Assembly (NCBI RefSeq): GCF_000764305.2
Contig: NW_025935729.1
Coordinates: 62,001-126,000 of the forward strand
DNA from: Hyalella azteca
Lineage: Eukaryota > Arthropoda > Malacostraca > Amphipoda > Hyalellidae
DNA: 64,000 bases
Direction of reading: 5' to 3'
Notes under the pieces: generated by a model
The model's input: the letters and a program-made list of their open reading frames with translations, nothing else
The model's database searches: none
What the model was told of the DNA's origin: nothing
Translations under genes and position numbers: made by a program
Part shown: piece by piece, positions 11,297 to 25,234 of the stretch
How the letters are laid out: each line of letters starts with the position of its first letter
Position numbering within the stretch: position 1 is the stretch's first letter

Positions 11297-12699
11297 GTCA
11301 TTACTGAAGTCTGTCCACCAGGCTTGTTCTATTTCCTTCAGTTATTTTCACGTTCTACTTTACATAGATCATGACGGTAGGAAAAAGTGCCCCTTAAAAT
11401 GATACTATGAACGTTTATACATCACTAGGAACACGAAATCGATAAAATTTCCATTTCTCCAAACAAATGTATTCTTCATTAGCAGCTATAGAAGACTGAG
11501 TGCATCTGCATCTATGTCGCCAGCGCAGTTGCCCAGTTTTATTGTAACAGTACGTGCTAGCTCACTCAGGAAAATATACGGTTCATGTCGTCTTACTAAT
11601 GATGAAGGCACTTCCATACTAGAAACGCGAGCAAAAAGCAGACGTAAGTAGCACTGATGTACCCTTTTTCAAGACAAAACTGGGTCAGGAAGACCAACAC
11701 AAGCGTATAGAAGTGGGTCACTACTTGAACAAAGCCTAACTCATTTCCCTGTCAATGCTAATGTGCAAAAACTTGAGCTGCACTGAGGCATAAATATGGC
11801 AAGCGTGTCCTGACACAGACGTCGTGCTGCAGCACAAAGGAACTTCTCGAATCAACATCCATCAGATATTCAACAGACTCAAGACAACGCCTCAGAGTAT
11901 CGATGAGAATTACCTAATTTAAGCCTTTACGATTTGCACTTCGATATGTCCGATTTACCTAATTAACACCTTTACGATATGCATTTGTATGTAGAAATTT
12001 GTATCAATCGTAAGCGGCAAATGTAGCTTCATATAGTAAATAAGTGTATCAAAATATATTCTCTTAAATTGGATATGTAATATTATTTCAAATTACATAA
12101 AACAGTTCTACATGGCGGCTGGCTGGCTTGGTATGTAAAAAACCAATATAGGTTCAACTATTATTTAAAAACTATATAATAAGAAAATTTCGTCCAAATT
12201 ATAGTTAATTAAGACATGCTAAAATTACGTTTATAGATTTTTTGAGGTTATTCAAAATCTAGATTTCTTTTATTTAATGGAATGCTTTTTAAGTCACTGT
12301 AATAAGTGAACTTCCATACGAGAGCAGTTAAATGCCTCACACTACAAGAACCGAATCTAAACTGCTAATTGACTCATTTCAAAACAAGTTCAAATCATAG
12401 CACGAAATATATTTTTACAAATATTCTAAAGAAAGGAAAGAATCAACTCAACAATTAATAACATTAATGACTTTGACATGAATGTTAACTAAACTAAACA
12501 TTCATGATAACTAATAACTAAACTGTTAATAACTAATAACTAAACTGGAATAACTAAACTGGTGCATCTGCCTTAATAATCGCCAATGAAAAAGCAACCT
12601 CAGACAGTTTACATAAATATAATGAATGACAGACCAGCTTCAATACTCACCATGTTGTGCTGGGACGACTTGCTAGGAAATCCAGCCCACTACAGCTGC
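11297..12699. other. Gene-free stretch
   Basis: No supported gene. A cluster of AACTAATAACTAAACTG words lies at about 12490-12560. A faint transposase-like run near 11690-11900 is too decayed to call. Confidence 0.4.
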
Positions 12700-13145
12700 T
12701 GCGTTCTCCTCAAGTGGGGGACCCTTCTAATGTGGGGGTCCCTGATTATGTGGGGGTTGCTGCTGATGTGAGGGTACTTGCTGATGGGAAGGTCCCTGCT
12801 TCTCTGAGGGTTGTTGCTTATGTGGGGACCCTGATGATGTGAGGGTTGCTGCTGATGTGAGGGTCCCTGATTCTGTGGGGACCCTGCTGATGTGAGGGTA
12901 CTTGCTGATGTGGAGGTCCCTGCTTCTCTGAGGGTTGTTGCTTATGTGGGGACCCTGCTGATGTGAGGGTACTTGCTGATGTGGAGGTCCCTGCTTCTCT
13001 GAGGTTTGTTGCTTATGTGGGGACCCTGCTGATGTGAGGGTTGCTGCTTATGTGAGGGTCCTTGATTATGTGGGGACCCTGCTGATGTGAGGGTTGCTGC
13101 TGATGTGGAGGTCCCTGATTTTGTGGGGGTCACTGCTTATGTATC
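12700..13145. repeat. 18 bp minisatellite with higher-order pattern
   Basis: Units resemble CTGATGTGAGGGTCCCTG and CTTATGTGGGGACCCTG. A longer block (AGGTCCCTGCTTCTCTGAGG) recurs every few units, for example near 12800, 12920 and 12990. Confidence 0.85.
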
Positions 13146-14270
13146 ACTGCTTGTGGTGTACTATGTGGACTTTCTACAGCTTCGAAGACAACGAATTCCT
13201 GATTTTTTTTGTTTCTTTAGAAACGATTGCTTGGGGTGTCAACAAGAAAGTTAACGTTCAAAATATCGCACATGAATGTGCTTTGGATGAAGATATTCGA
13301 TATTATGCGTGTCTTTGAGAGAGATGGAGTGGTCTGCAGCTGGATTTGAAACGGACTTCAAGTCGTTAATTTCATTTCTGATTTTGAATACATGATGATT
13401 ATATTGAAGTGTTCTCTCTCAATTTAAAATACCCTGTATTCAGGCTACATTGTTACACTGAATTCATCCCATTATAATCGTGTGAATTTTAGCAGGATTA
13501 TGAATGGTGTGAAGACAAGGCTTTATTCCTCCTCGGATTTTGTGGTACAAAGGGGGATTTTAAAGGCACCTGGGCGTCGATGATGGTACAGACAAAATTT
13601 GCATAGTTCTACTGGGTGATGTAGTGATGGAATAGATCAAAATTTATAGTTTAGTTTATTGTGGGATATTGTCCTGGAATAGATCTTTGATGATGAATTA
13701 TTTAGCTCACTGTGTGAAACGGTCATCGATATTCGATGATAACACATTCATTTCCGAGAATTCTCTTGGCTTAAATAAATGAGATCGATCTTGTAAATTA
13801 CAAATCAAATGCTACTAATTTAAAAATCACACCTTTACTTGTGATTAATTACAAAGTACGTAACTGTGCTTGACATACGTGTGAAGAGGGATTGCCACGG
13901 ACCATTATTTGTTTCGTGCGTGATTGTAACATAGTAAAATGTTTAATATTTTTACATTAATTTAGAATGCCGTATTATGTCTTTTAACGAATCTGAAACA
14001 CAAGAAGCGTGTCAATAAATTATTGATAAAGAGTTTTGGCACCTTCATAATGAAGATTATCGAAATATCGTTATGGAATGAATCATTATATGAGGCGATT
14101 TTTTTATACACGTGAAGCAACAATTTTCCTATATTTAAATAAAAAATCTCCTTTACAAAGCGATTCACGGAAACTTCCTGATATGAAAACTCAATGAAAA
14201 AGGAACTAGTAAAGATATCATTACAATAGAATTTTTTAGTGAAAGAACATTGTCTGAATTTTTGTTTCAA
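13146..14270. other. Gene-free stretch
   Basis: AT-rich and without a supported gene. It may include the 3' flank of the transposase remnant that follows. Confidence 0.4.
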
Positions 14271-14659
14271 TTACTTTTTAAAGATGAAATCGAACAAATG
14301 ACGGCCCTCATTGTCAATGCATTCTGTTAGTCGATTATTGAAGTTCCGTTCAACTCGCTGAAGCATATTGACGAGTATGTTGGCGATGGCTTGGCGTATG
14401 TTGTTCTTCAAATGAGGCAGGGTCCATGGACAGTCATTGTAAACAATTGATATAAGATAACCCCATAAAAAATCACATGGAACCAAATCGGTGCCAGTCA
14501 AAGCCCGGTCAACGAATGTCACTTCTCAAGAAGATGAGGCTCTGTACGAAATGTTGACTCAGACGGATACAAGTCTGCAAATCGGCGATTAGAAAAGAAC
14601 ACCTCGACAGCAAACGCACGCTGCTCATTTGTCCAACGCACAGTAACCTTGTTTTTCAT
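14271..14659 (-). pseudogene. Internally deleted mariner-type (DDE) transposase
   Basis: Reading minus from ATG 14659, the first 46 codons give WTNEQRAFAVEVFFSN, the start of the helix-turn-helix region of a transposase family widespread in arthropod genomes, then stop. The next frame (14522-14271) gives DLVPCDFLWGYL, then MLQRVERNFNNRL and a C-terminal NEGRHL, which is the usual end of the same family. The catalytic core between them is missing, and the third acidic residue would fall in the DLVPCD motif. The copy is therefore a non-functional deletion derivative. Exact ends and inverted repeats were not found. Confidence 0.75.
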
Positions 14660-14879
14660 ATGAAATACTCTCCGCCCTTTTCCTACAACATTTTATACTT
14701 CTCGTTTGACGAGAAATAGAAAACAGGAAGTTTCCGCGAGTCACTCTGTCCCTGTATTCATTTATCAACCGTAATTATTATTAAGTACTCCTCGCAATTC
14801 TCTACTGCCAATTGATTTATTTTAACGGACGATCTGAATTTATCTTTAACAGCCACAATTTCCCAGTAAGGCACAATAT

Positions 14880-15228
14880 TTGCGACACCACTGCCGTGTG
14901 TGCAGAGATAGCGGGCCTCTGTACTAGCGACACTACTGCCGTGTGTGCAGAGATAACGGGCCTCTGTACTAGCGACACTACTGCATGTGCAGAGATAGCG
15001 GGCCTCTGTACTAGCGACACCACTGCCGTGTGTGCAGAGATAGCGGGCCTCTGTACTAGCAACGCCACTGCCGTGTGTGCAGAGACAGCGGGCCTCAGTA
15101 CTAGCGATAACACTGCCGTGTGTGCAGAGATAACGGGCCTCTGTACTAGTGACGCCCCTGCCGTGTGTGCAGAGATAGCGGGTCTCTGTACTAGCGACGC
15201 CCCTGCCGTGTGTGCAGAGATAGCATAG
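14880..15228. repeat. 45 bp minisatellite, about eight copies
   Basis: The unit contains GCCGTGTGTGCAGAGATAGC then GGGCCTCTGTACTAGCGACA; spacing is 45 with one 42 bp copy. It opens long frames on both strands (for example 14758-15285 minus) by lacking stops, not by coding. Confidence 0.9.
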
Positions 15229-15493
15229 ATTCCAAATGCCCAGGAAAAAAGTTCTGTTAGCCCCACAGCCCGCATTCATTACCATACGCTACACGCTTCA
15301 AGGCAGTGCCCTGGCAACGAAATGAGCATCGTAGACTCACGGGAAATTCTATTAATTCAAACCAAGTAAGCTATTTCCTCATAAACAAGCCAAGTTAAGC
15401 CCAGTCAGGGCAGGTAAACTGAGGCAAGCCCATCCCGCCGCCCCCCAGTATAGGTTGGAAGTCAATGTTGGCACCTGGACCACGCCCACCGCC

Positions 15494-15858
15494 TGCCGTG
15501 CTGCTGCTGTAGCTGTGGCTACTGCACCTCTTGTTGCTGTGGCTGCTAATGTGGCTGCTGCTGTGGCTGCTGCTGCTAATGCACCTCTTGTTGCTGCTAT
15601 GGCTGCTGCTGCTGCTGTGGCTGCTGCTGCTAATGCACATCTTGTTGCTGCTATGGCTGCTGCTGCTAATGCACATCTTCTTGCTGCTGTGGCTGCTGCT
15701 GTCCCTGCTGCTGCTAATGCACTTCTTGCTGCTGTGGCTGCTGCAGTCCCTGCTGCTGCTAATGCACCTCTTGCTGCTGTGGAGTGCCGCTGCTGTGACT
15801 ACTGCACATCTTCTTGCTGTGGCTGCTGCTGCTAATGTATCTCTTGCTGTTGCTGCCC
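15494..15858. repeat. CTG-rich compound minisatellite
   Basis: Runs of TGCTGCTG are interrupted by CTAATGCACCTCTTG. The three plus-strand frames read poly-Leu, poly-Ala and Cys-rich and the minus strand reads Ser-rich, as expected for CTG/CAG repeats. Confidence 0.9.
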
Positions 15859-18691
15859 CTAAACTTTTGTTTGCTGCTGCAACTCATTTCTGCAACTGTC
15901 TTGTTCCCACTGTTTTATAATGAGCTTGTTCTATTTTTCGCGTGTTTTGTGTTTTGGCTGACTTCATTTTGTTCTTATTTATTTTTTTTTGGTTATTGCC
16001 GTCATGTTGCTGATGTTCATCGTAGCAAGAGCAGATAACAAACAATCCAGGAAATCCCGGTCTTTTTTAAATAAAACTCTTGTGTAATTTCTATTATATA
16101 ATTCGGATAATTATATCAAAGTTCAAGTTGCGCGACTTAATTGAAAGGCAATACTACGACTTTGTTCTTCTCAAATCTGCGATAGCCAATTTATTTCTGT
16201 AAATAGACAGGATAAATCATATACGTACAGTATTTATCAAAGTCATAATCGAATTCCATAATCCTGCCTTCAAACCCATACCTGTAAAGCTTATTTTTTA
16301 TGTAATATCGAAAGCTACGCTAGCATAAAACTACTGCACTTATTCTACTAAATTCTAAGTTTCTTTCATGAAAAAAATAAATCTTTACCATTTATCTTGA
16401 GCGCGTCCTAAAAAATTAATCAAAAACTATATTGACTCCACATATTTTCCGCGAAAATATATCGGCGAGTATAATTTGCTATTTTACTAAAAAAGTTAGA
16501 GTTCTTCAGATTAGAAACTATGATTTTTTAACGTCAGTATTGAATCAAGGCCAGCAGGAGTGCACATTTCTGCCCTCTAGCTGATACTGTTAATTAACTA
16601 ACGTTTATATATAGAGTTCACTTTACGAGGCCCCATGAACAGAAGCTCATCGACGCAACTCGTCCTAACTCGATCAGCTGAGATATTTTAGGAATTAAAA
16701 ACAATTTTGCATGCCAACCAGAGAAATAATGAAATTTTTCCGCATATCCTGCAGTTTCGGAAAAAAACTTTTGTTGGGAATGAGTGAACTGTAGCCGAGC
16801 AGCTTCTGAAGTTAACAACCTGACATCAAAATTACACTGCTTTTTCGTTATTAAAATAGAATTTACCGCGTAGCTTGTAGCTTCTACGCGAATCTAACAC
16901 CTTTACGTTATAATTACGCAATTATTGAATGTTTGAGTGAAAACGTAACACTTGGTTTGGAACCTCTTTACGACATTACAATACAACCACACGGTTATAA
17001 AGCGTTGAATTAAGACGCATCATGTGGTTTGCCGCCTTTACACAAATCTTTTCACATGAATCTCACATGAATTTGTCTAAATCTACGTTACACTTATGCC
17101 ATGTTTTCCTCCTCGATACAAACCTTATGAAAAAATTTAAAAATTTAACGCTCTTGCGATAAGTCTCCGAAAGTGGCCTGGCTAGGCCAGAATAAATAGC
17201 TCTGCTTCAACAAAAACAGAATTCTAACCCTACTGCACGTGAAGAAGGAAATACTTCGCCACAGATAACATTAATTCAGTGTTTACGAAACCCTCTATTT
17301 GCATGCCCAAGTTCTTATCAATTTATTTCAAAATGAGAAAAACACTTAGGGGAAAATGCTTTTGATTTTTCTCAGATCAAGAATTCATTCCTGTACAAAT
17401 TAATGACAATTTGATGTTTTGATGCAAACCCAAATTAAGGCTTACTCCTCAAAATATTATTTAAGCCTGCCGAGAAGAAGTATATTTTTCGCGTCGCTAT
17501 TTTGAACTCTCGAAACTGTTCGATAACACACGGAATATTCTCTTCCTATCGTTTTATACATCTTCTCCATGACTGATGAAATTTAGTTCCTGATCTCTAT
17601 ATTAAAAAAATGTTGTAAAACCATAGAAAATAAATTCCTCCTTTTCTGCCCCCTTTTTCCCATTTCCTGACCTAAAAAATCCCCTCTGTCCCCCTTTCTC
17701 CATTTCATCACCGAAAAAATCAGAATTAAGGCAAATATCCTGACGGGCAAATATCCTCCAAATATCCTTTGGAGTCCCGGAGCAGCGACTCCAATATTCC
17801 AGAAAGAATTCCTGAATTCCTCACGTCGGCGATATTCCCACTTCATGAAATGCTGATTTTTCCCGTTTCCCATAGAGGGGAATGTTATCCAACTTTCCCT
17901 GGAGCAATTCTCTGAAGAAAACTTGTAGAATTTTTCAAAACTTTCCTGAGAATTATTGATGAGAGAATCGGAAGGCTGAGCTCCAACCTCACTCTACTCC
18001 GCAAACGTAAAAAGGAAATCTACGTTGGGTATTGAACAATGTAATGCAAAAAATATTCAATATGTAGTTGGTTATTGAACAATACAGATCAAAAAATATA
18101 CAATATATATTTTGATTTTCGATTCAGCAACACAACCGAAGCCCTTCTGAGATTGACAGGAGTGTACCAAAATTAAAATAACCAAAAGAAAATTTTTTAC
18201 TTGAAGTTGAAAGGAACTTTCTTCCTGCCATATTATAATATTCAAAGCTGCCAATAACAATTCACTGCTTTCAAAACCTTCCTTCATAATTATTGAGGGC
18301 AATGAAATAAATTAAATTTTATGTATATAATCCTCAATGTGACCGAATAATTGAAAGCTCAGCGTCAATTAACTCCTGAACCTATCGCAATTTTTGTAAC
18401 AAAACTAAACTTCCGCCTCAATCAAGCAAGAGATTTCATTAGGGTACGTGACGGCTGGGTAAAATAAATTGAAAATAAATTTTTATTGCAATAATAATAT
18501 TTTGGAATATAATTGCTCAAAATAAACTTAGATAAAATATTAAGGATCTCAATATTATGTGTAAAGATTTATTAACAAATATCCAGGTGCCCCCTTAAAA
18601 TTCCCGACTGATCTTAGGACGAATATTCCCTCGGCGTTACTCAAGTGCGCCATAATTCTGATAATGGCATCGCCCCCTCCCCCGGCACCCG
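15859..18691. other. Gene-free stretch
   Basis: AT-rich, with no gene or clear element. One imperfect duplication (TTGAACAAT...CAAAAAATAT...CAATAT) occurs at about 18020-18110. Confidence 0.45.
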
Positions 18692-19032
18692 AGCACGGCA
18701 GTGAAGACACGGTAGTAAAGGCACGACAGTAAAGGCATGGCAGTAAAGGCACGGCAGTAAAGGCACGGCAGTAAAGGCACGGCATTAAAGGCACGGCAGT
18801 AAAGGCATGGCAGTAAAGGCACGGCAGTAAAGGCATGGCAGTAAAGGCATGTCAGTAAAGGCACGGCAGTAAAGGCACGGCACTAAAGTCAGGGCATTAA
18901 AGGCATGGCAGTAAAAGCACGGCAGTAAAGGCACGACAGTAAAGGCACGGCAGTAAAAGCACGACATTAAAGGCACGGCAGTAAAGGCACGACATTAAAG
19001 GCACGGCAGTAAAGGCATGTCAGTAAAGGCAG
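18692..19032. repeat. 14 bp minisatellite, about 24 copies
   Basis: The unit is GGCACGGCAGTAAA, with ATGG/ACGA/ATTA variants. Confidence 0.92.
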
Positions 19033-19154
19033 GAAAATAAATCTGAAAAATTCAGTGAGAGGCCACGAGCACGATATGAACTCAACTCAATCCACTAATG
19101 AAACAGTGAAGGTCGAAGGCAATTCTATGGTGACACGCACATGGAAGGAATATC

Positions 19155-19850
19155 TTGTAGAAAATACAGTGAATTATACGGCTATATGATGAAGAAAATG
19201 CAGTGAATAATACAGAAATGTGATGAAGAAAATACAGTGAATAATGCTGAAATGAGATGAAAAAAATGCAGTGAATAATGCGAAAATGTGAAACAAAAAA
19301 TGCAAAGTATCATACGGACGTAATGATGAAGAAAATGCAGTGAATAATACGGATATATGATGAAGAAAATGCAGTAAATAATACGGATATATGATGACGA
19401 ATATGCAGTAAATAATACGGATATATGATGAAGAAAAAGCAGTGAATAATGCGGAAATGTGATGAAGAAAATACAGTAAATAATACGATATATGATGAAG
19501 AACATGCAGTGAATAATACGGATATATGATGAAGAAAAAGCAGTGAATAATACGGAAATGTGATGCAGAAAATGCCGTGAATCATATGGATATATGATGA
19601 AAAAATACAGTGAATAATACGGATATATGATGAAGAAAATAGAGTGAATAATACGGATATATGATGAAGAAAAAGCAGTGAATAATACGGAAATGTGATG
19701 CAGAAAATGCAATGAATCACACGGATATATGATGAAGAAAATACACTGAATGATACGGATATATGATGAAGAAAATACACTGAATGATATGGATATATGA
19801 TAAAAAAAATAGAGTGAATAATTCATAAGTATGAGGAAGAAAATACAGTG
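19155..19850. repeat. 34 bp minisatellite, about 20 copies
   Basis: The unit starts GATGAAGAAAATGCAGTGAA and continues TAATACGGATATAT. Three units make 102 bp, so the minus strand reads as a 34-residue hydrophobic repeat (to 245 codons) without being a plausible protein. Confidence 0.92.
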
Positions 19851-20140
19851 AGACGGTGACGGCAGAGCGTGTCTTGGCACTCTGCCAGGCGTGTAAGAGA
19901 CGGGCAGAAATTTGTTCATTCAATGACCACGTCAAACTTCTTTCGATTCCATCAAATTACCTTCAATAAAAGAGAATTTTATGACCTCAGTCTCACAAGT
20001 TTAGGCAGTCATAATTCAATGTTCTTTCATGACAGTTTTTTTTATTACTTATTTCTTTCTGTTTTTATCAAAGCAAAGTTAAATGCATGTTTACATGTTA
20101 TTTGCAACAGATATGCAACGAATCATAGGGGCTTGATAGG

Positions 20141-20227
20141 CTTGACGAATTCTAGGCACCATGCTTTAGGTACGAATAGGCTTGACGAACTCTAGGCACC
20201 AGGCTTTAGGTACCAATAGGCTTGACG
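20141..20227. repeat. 40 bp repeat, two copies plus a partial
   Basis: CTTGACGAATTCTAGGCACC then ATGCTTTAGGTACGAATAGG is repeated at 20181, with a partial third copy. Confidence 0.88.
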
Positions 20228-20836
20228 GTGATTAATCTAATAAATTTGCAGGAAGGATAAGCGGAACATTTTGAAGCATCACAATTTCTACCTGATTGTT
20301 TTGTGATGTGTTATCTTTTATCATACTTGGGTCCAATTAGATTTAAATTATTCCTCAGGACAAATGCAACTAATTATTTTAAACTAATTGGCACCAGAAC
20401 CCTCACCGGAAGCAAGGAAATTCCTTCGAGCTTGTCGATAATTTCCCAAATTGAATCGTGCAAAAATTTCGTCGACTTTTTCCGTCAAGCACTCACCAGA
20501 CAGAATAAATATTTCCAATGTCAGTTTAAAACCATGCGGCGTATAATTTTGCAGCGGTTTTAAAAATGTTCATTTATCTAAGTATTTATTGAGTGTATTG
20601 TCATTCACCCGATTTATTGTGAAAATCTTCGGCCTCCTAATTTCGTAGAAAAAATCAAGCATTCCCATGATTTTCAATACACGTATATTCGGCCGAAATA
20701 AAAATAGCAAGATGGACGCCTTGTTCTGCCTAGATACTAGCATAGACTTAAAGACTTCGCACAGAATATTTTACTTCATTTTTTACTCTTTGGGATTTTT
20801 TCGTTCAAACTACAAACTATTTAATGAATTTCGGTG

Positions 20837-21160
20837 TTTGCTGTTCACGAATTACGATTGTTGCTGTTCACGAATATCGGTTATTGCTGTTCATGAATAA
20901 CGGTTTTTGATGTTCACGAATTACGTTCGTTGCTGTTCACGAATATCGGTTATAACTGTTCATGAATTACAATGTTTGCTGTTCATGAATTACGATAATT
21001 GCTGGTCACGAATTACGGTCATTGCTGTTCACGAGTTACGTTCTCCGCTGTTTACGAATTACTTTCGTTGCCGTTTACGATTACATTCGCTGCTGTTCAC
21101 GAATTATGACTGTTGTTGTTCACGAATTACGGTTTTTCTTTATTTGCTGCTCACGATTTA
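20837..21160. repeat. 23 bp minisatellite, about 14 copies
   Basis: The unit is close to TGCTGTTCACGAATTACGGT plus 3 bases, and divergence rises toward the right end. Confidence 0.88.
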
Positions 21161-24100
21161 TTGTCTATTTTTACCACTAACTGCCGTCTTTGTTCTCCAC
21201 GAAGAACGGCCATGCCGATGTTTTTGTGCTTTATTCCTGCAGCCTCGTCAGGGACTACGAAGATGAAGTGTTCGTGTTTATCACGCTTTCATACCCCCGA
21301 GCATTGCTGCCTTCACAAGTCATTCCCAAAATTCCGAAGTTTTTACTGAAATTATTGGATATTTGTGCTGTGATGTATAAGTTTTTGAAGCATTTTAAAG
21401 CAGTGATCTTTCATCCCAGTCTTATAGTCATGGATCAAAGCAACAGAATGGAACAACGTGTGGTAATAATTTTACACTAAGTATTAAAATTCCCGTCATG
21501 TAGAACAGTAAATTTTGACTGTAGTTCTTATCAACTTATTTTGCATGTCATGAGCGAGAAAGTTCACTCAATTCTCATCTTCATATGTCACAAAATTTGT
21601 TCAACTTCATTTTGTAATTCTGGCTTAGTTTGTCATCCTTCAGCTGCTAGTCATTAATAAAGCCTAAAATCCGTCAAATTTTTCAGATCACCAAGATTAA
21701 TTTTTTTCTTATTATTGAGATTCACTAAAAATGCTCAGGGTCCATCGGAGTTTTAGAATAGTCTCCTTGTCTTGTCCCCTTAGCTAAAGTCCGTAGTAAT
21801 TTCTTCTTGCTTCTCGCTAACAATACATCACGCACTTCAGCCCTGTAATTAAAGTCTTCAACCGAGCCGGTGATAGAGCCTGTGGATTCTAACTTGTTTT
21901 GGAAGGCTGGAGAGTGTAAAAACGTACGACTGTAGATCCACTTCTATGTGACTTTTGGTTTGTAATATTTATCGAACTCTTTTAGGGCCAACTCATACTC
22001 TCCATTCGTACCTCTAAGAACACCCAACGTTTTTCAAAGATTTGGTAAAACTAATGGTCTCATTAGTTTTCATGTTAACTTATATTTTACAAGAAACGTC
22101 ATTTAGGCTGATATTTATTCACTTTTGTTTCCCTAACATTAAGCTTAACTCGCAATAAGATCATTAAGATCACTCACGCATGATCTCATCAAGCTCAGCG
22201 TCATGAACGACGTTGCCTCTTCTCCTAACTTCTTTGCCAAGTCATCTCACGTTTCGCTTGAAAGCTTTCACGTCTCCTTCCGGCTTAGAGTCACGCCCAA
22301 AGTTAATAAAAATTTTCCTTCACGCTGCCAAACCGGAGGTCTTTTTCAAGTTTGCCGTCAAGCTCATCTCCTAGCGTACAGTCCGCAGTTTCTAAAATGC
22401 TTAGCCGCGGCAGTCAAAATTAAGAATGCACGGCACCAGAGATATCTTCTTTTAAAGTTGCACTGGGTGAATGTAAGACGCAAGTCGCACTGCAGCATAT
22501 CGTCTTTCCTCACTCCTGACAGATCCATCAATTGTGCGATTCAAGGACGACCGGAGAAACAAATGAGACGATGAAGTTTTCAGGTAAACGTAGTATGGTT
22601 AGATTCACGCACGTTATAGAGCGCAGAATTTCATAACCATCGTTGTAGAAGGCATGGCTTGGCAATGTACTCATAGGCGGGCGGAAATATTTGGACATAA
22701 CAGCTTTATTCATCAAGACTGCAGTTGCATCTAAAGGTGGGCAGAACTTCATTAAAATCGATAGCTTAAGATTGCAGTTTAATATTTAAATAATGTCGTC
22801 AACTGTTTTTTTTTTTTCATTAAACGAACACCCAGATGAAACTAAATCTCGCAAATATCGGTTTTAAATTACACAGGGATATGTGATTCATTCAACGTTA
22901 AATGCATGTGAAATGAAATTATTTAGCTCGTAATTACCAAGGTAACATTCGATGCTCGATTTGAAGCATCAGTAATTATGGTCGCTGATCTAATTATCCC
23001 GGCTTAAAACGTAAAGGCCCAATAAACATGGATAATATCCCCATAACATTCAGTAGAAGAATATGTCGTGAATGCAACGAGAGACATGCATAATTGTTAG
23101 GATCTTATCACGTGGGAAAAATATATATACATAATATATTAATAAAACTATTTACTGTATCCGCGGTCACGTTCTGATGGTCATGCAATAAATAATAACC
23201 TAATAATAATAACAGTAAAATTATTATGCAGAGAATTTTGCTTTAGTTATTCCACAACTCTTCCGGGTGCTTCGGTATTTCACTGAAGCTATTTCACCAT
23301 TAAATAAATTATTAAAATGTCTATATTCACATACCGCGACAAAAATACTACAATTTAACACAGTAAAAAATTCCTGATATTTAGAGTCTTGCATTTAATC
23401 TGAACGTGAATAGTATATGTCGCATTATCGACAATTCTCTTCCCTCGTCAGTGAACCAAATCATCAATAATGTTGCTCGCTGCAAATCGTGAACGCCAAT
23501 CAATTCTCATACAATATTGCCCACAATTTTTTATTTCCTCTGATATCTTCTTGCAATATTGCTTCCCTTAATATAACCAAGCGTTAATTGACAATAAAAA
23601 TACTTAATGAACTTTTATTATCTCCCTAGCGCTTTGGCGAGTTTTTTGTACTATAACAACGTATGAAGAAAATTTTAAATTGATGTTAATTCATCAACCG
23701 ATATTGAAGGCTATCACTTCTAATGCAGAGCTCTCCCCCTTGTACTCACGGTGGCAAGTTTCCCTCCAGCCGCTCAGATATTCTCCCAAAATATAGAACG
23801 ACCAAGCAATCTGTTGCTGGAGTATAAAGCTGAAACTGATACAAATCCCCCTCATGGCAATACCATCTTCACGAATAATTTCCACTCGACCATTCCCTGC
23901 TTGGGGGATTACGACGGGATCACACTTAAGGGAAAAAGGATTAACTTACACCCCGAGTGAAGTATATCTTGAGGTAAACACTCCTGAACTGGAGAAAAAA
24001 ACCTATGCGACAACACACTGTCAGATCATGAAGCAATAAAGTTGCGTCAATCCCTCGGTTAACGCCGTTTTTACCCTATAATTTCATCAAATGAAGCTCC

Positions 24101-24449
24101 CTCGAGTTTACTTTATTGAACATTTTGAAATGAAACACCATTGACAGATTTCACTGTAAACAATTTCAAATTTGATAAGAAATTAGCTAAATGTTCGCGA
24201 GCACACAACCTTCCACTCCGACTGCTGGCTAGAGAGTGAGAGGATTCGAAGGATCGAGGTGGTGATGTGGTGCCGTTAGTGATGGTGAGTTGAGGATCCT
24301 ATTGATGGTAGTGACATGCAAACAGCAATTGTAACTAATATATTAATAATTCAATATTGGAATCTTTCTCCACTTCGAGAAGAAGTAAGTAGCTTCTTTT
24401 TAGCGCATTTTCTCACTTATGGAAAAAATGCACTATTGTGCTCGCCATG
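21161..24449. other. Gene-free stretch
   Basis: No supported gene; open frames here (for example 22203-22574 plus) have no recognisable motif or splice support. Confidence 0.4.
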
Positions 24450-24486
24450 TCCGTCTGTCTGTCTGTCTGTCTGTCCGTCCGTCCGT
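24450..24486. repeat. TCTG/TCCG tetranucleotide microsatellite
   Basis: CCGTCTGTCTGTCTGTCTGT then CTGTCCGTCCGTCCGTGAC. Confidence 0.92.
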
Positions 24487-25234
24487 GACCTCAAGTTTTC
24501 GTCGACGAGAAAATGCGCTCTCTGTCACTCACTACAGTGAGTACTGAGTTATATTTTTTGGAGTTTTAGGAGCCTACATGCCTGCATAGCTATTTTGCTA
24601 TGATTCTTCATAGATGTTTACTCAGCATCAAAAATTGCTTTTCATTCATTTTTCATATTAATCACGTGTATTTACAAGCTTAGCCTACGTTATTTTGATA
24701 TCTAAAGGTTTCTCGCTCTTCGCTCTGTATTCTCAAGATATGAAACTTCTCCGACTATGTTCTGAGCATCGAAAATTTTGAGCAGTCATCCCTAAAGAGG
24801 GATATTTCTCCCAACTTTCTTTGATATCGCGACTTTGAAATATAAAATCTTTGATAGTTAACTGAAAAATATTATCAAGTATACCATGGACCTTGAATGT
24901 TTCTTCGTATTAACATTACATACCAATGAATTAAATAAATAGTTAGATATCTAAATGTTCGGTGCAACATCCGTAGATTTCCGCCTAGCTACTCCTGCTG
25001 ATATTTTCATTTCCGGTTTTGAAATTAATTTATTATTTATTTCATTACTTATTTGGAAAAAATTTCATTCAAATTTGAAAGTAAATTTTACTTGAATTAT
25101 GAATTTATTTTCTCTTGATTAGTTCAAGAATATCTTATTACTGCTGAGACTCAATCATCAATTAAATTTCTCTCTCTAGAAACTTACGATACTAGAGATC
25201 TCTGCAGCACTGCAAACCTGTCAACTAGAGCGTC
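24487..25234. other. Gene-free stretch
   Basis: AT-rich, with no gene or repeat family recognised. Confidence 0.45.

Noticed and set aside
11690..11930. Possible transposase relic (TGSGRPTQ-like run)
   Set aside because: Too many stops and no second motif; cannot be separated from chance.
14758..15285. Long open frames on both strands across the 45 bp array
   Set aside because: Both follow from a stop-free repeat unit; no flanking exons or domains.
19182..19919. 245-codon hydrophobic minus-strand frame that might look like a membrane protein
   Set aside because: It is three-frame reading of a 34 bp minisatellite; the 34-residue period equals three units.
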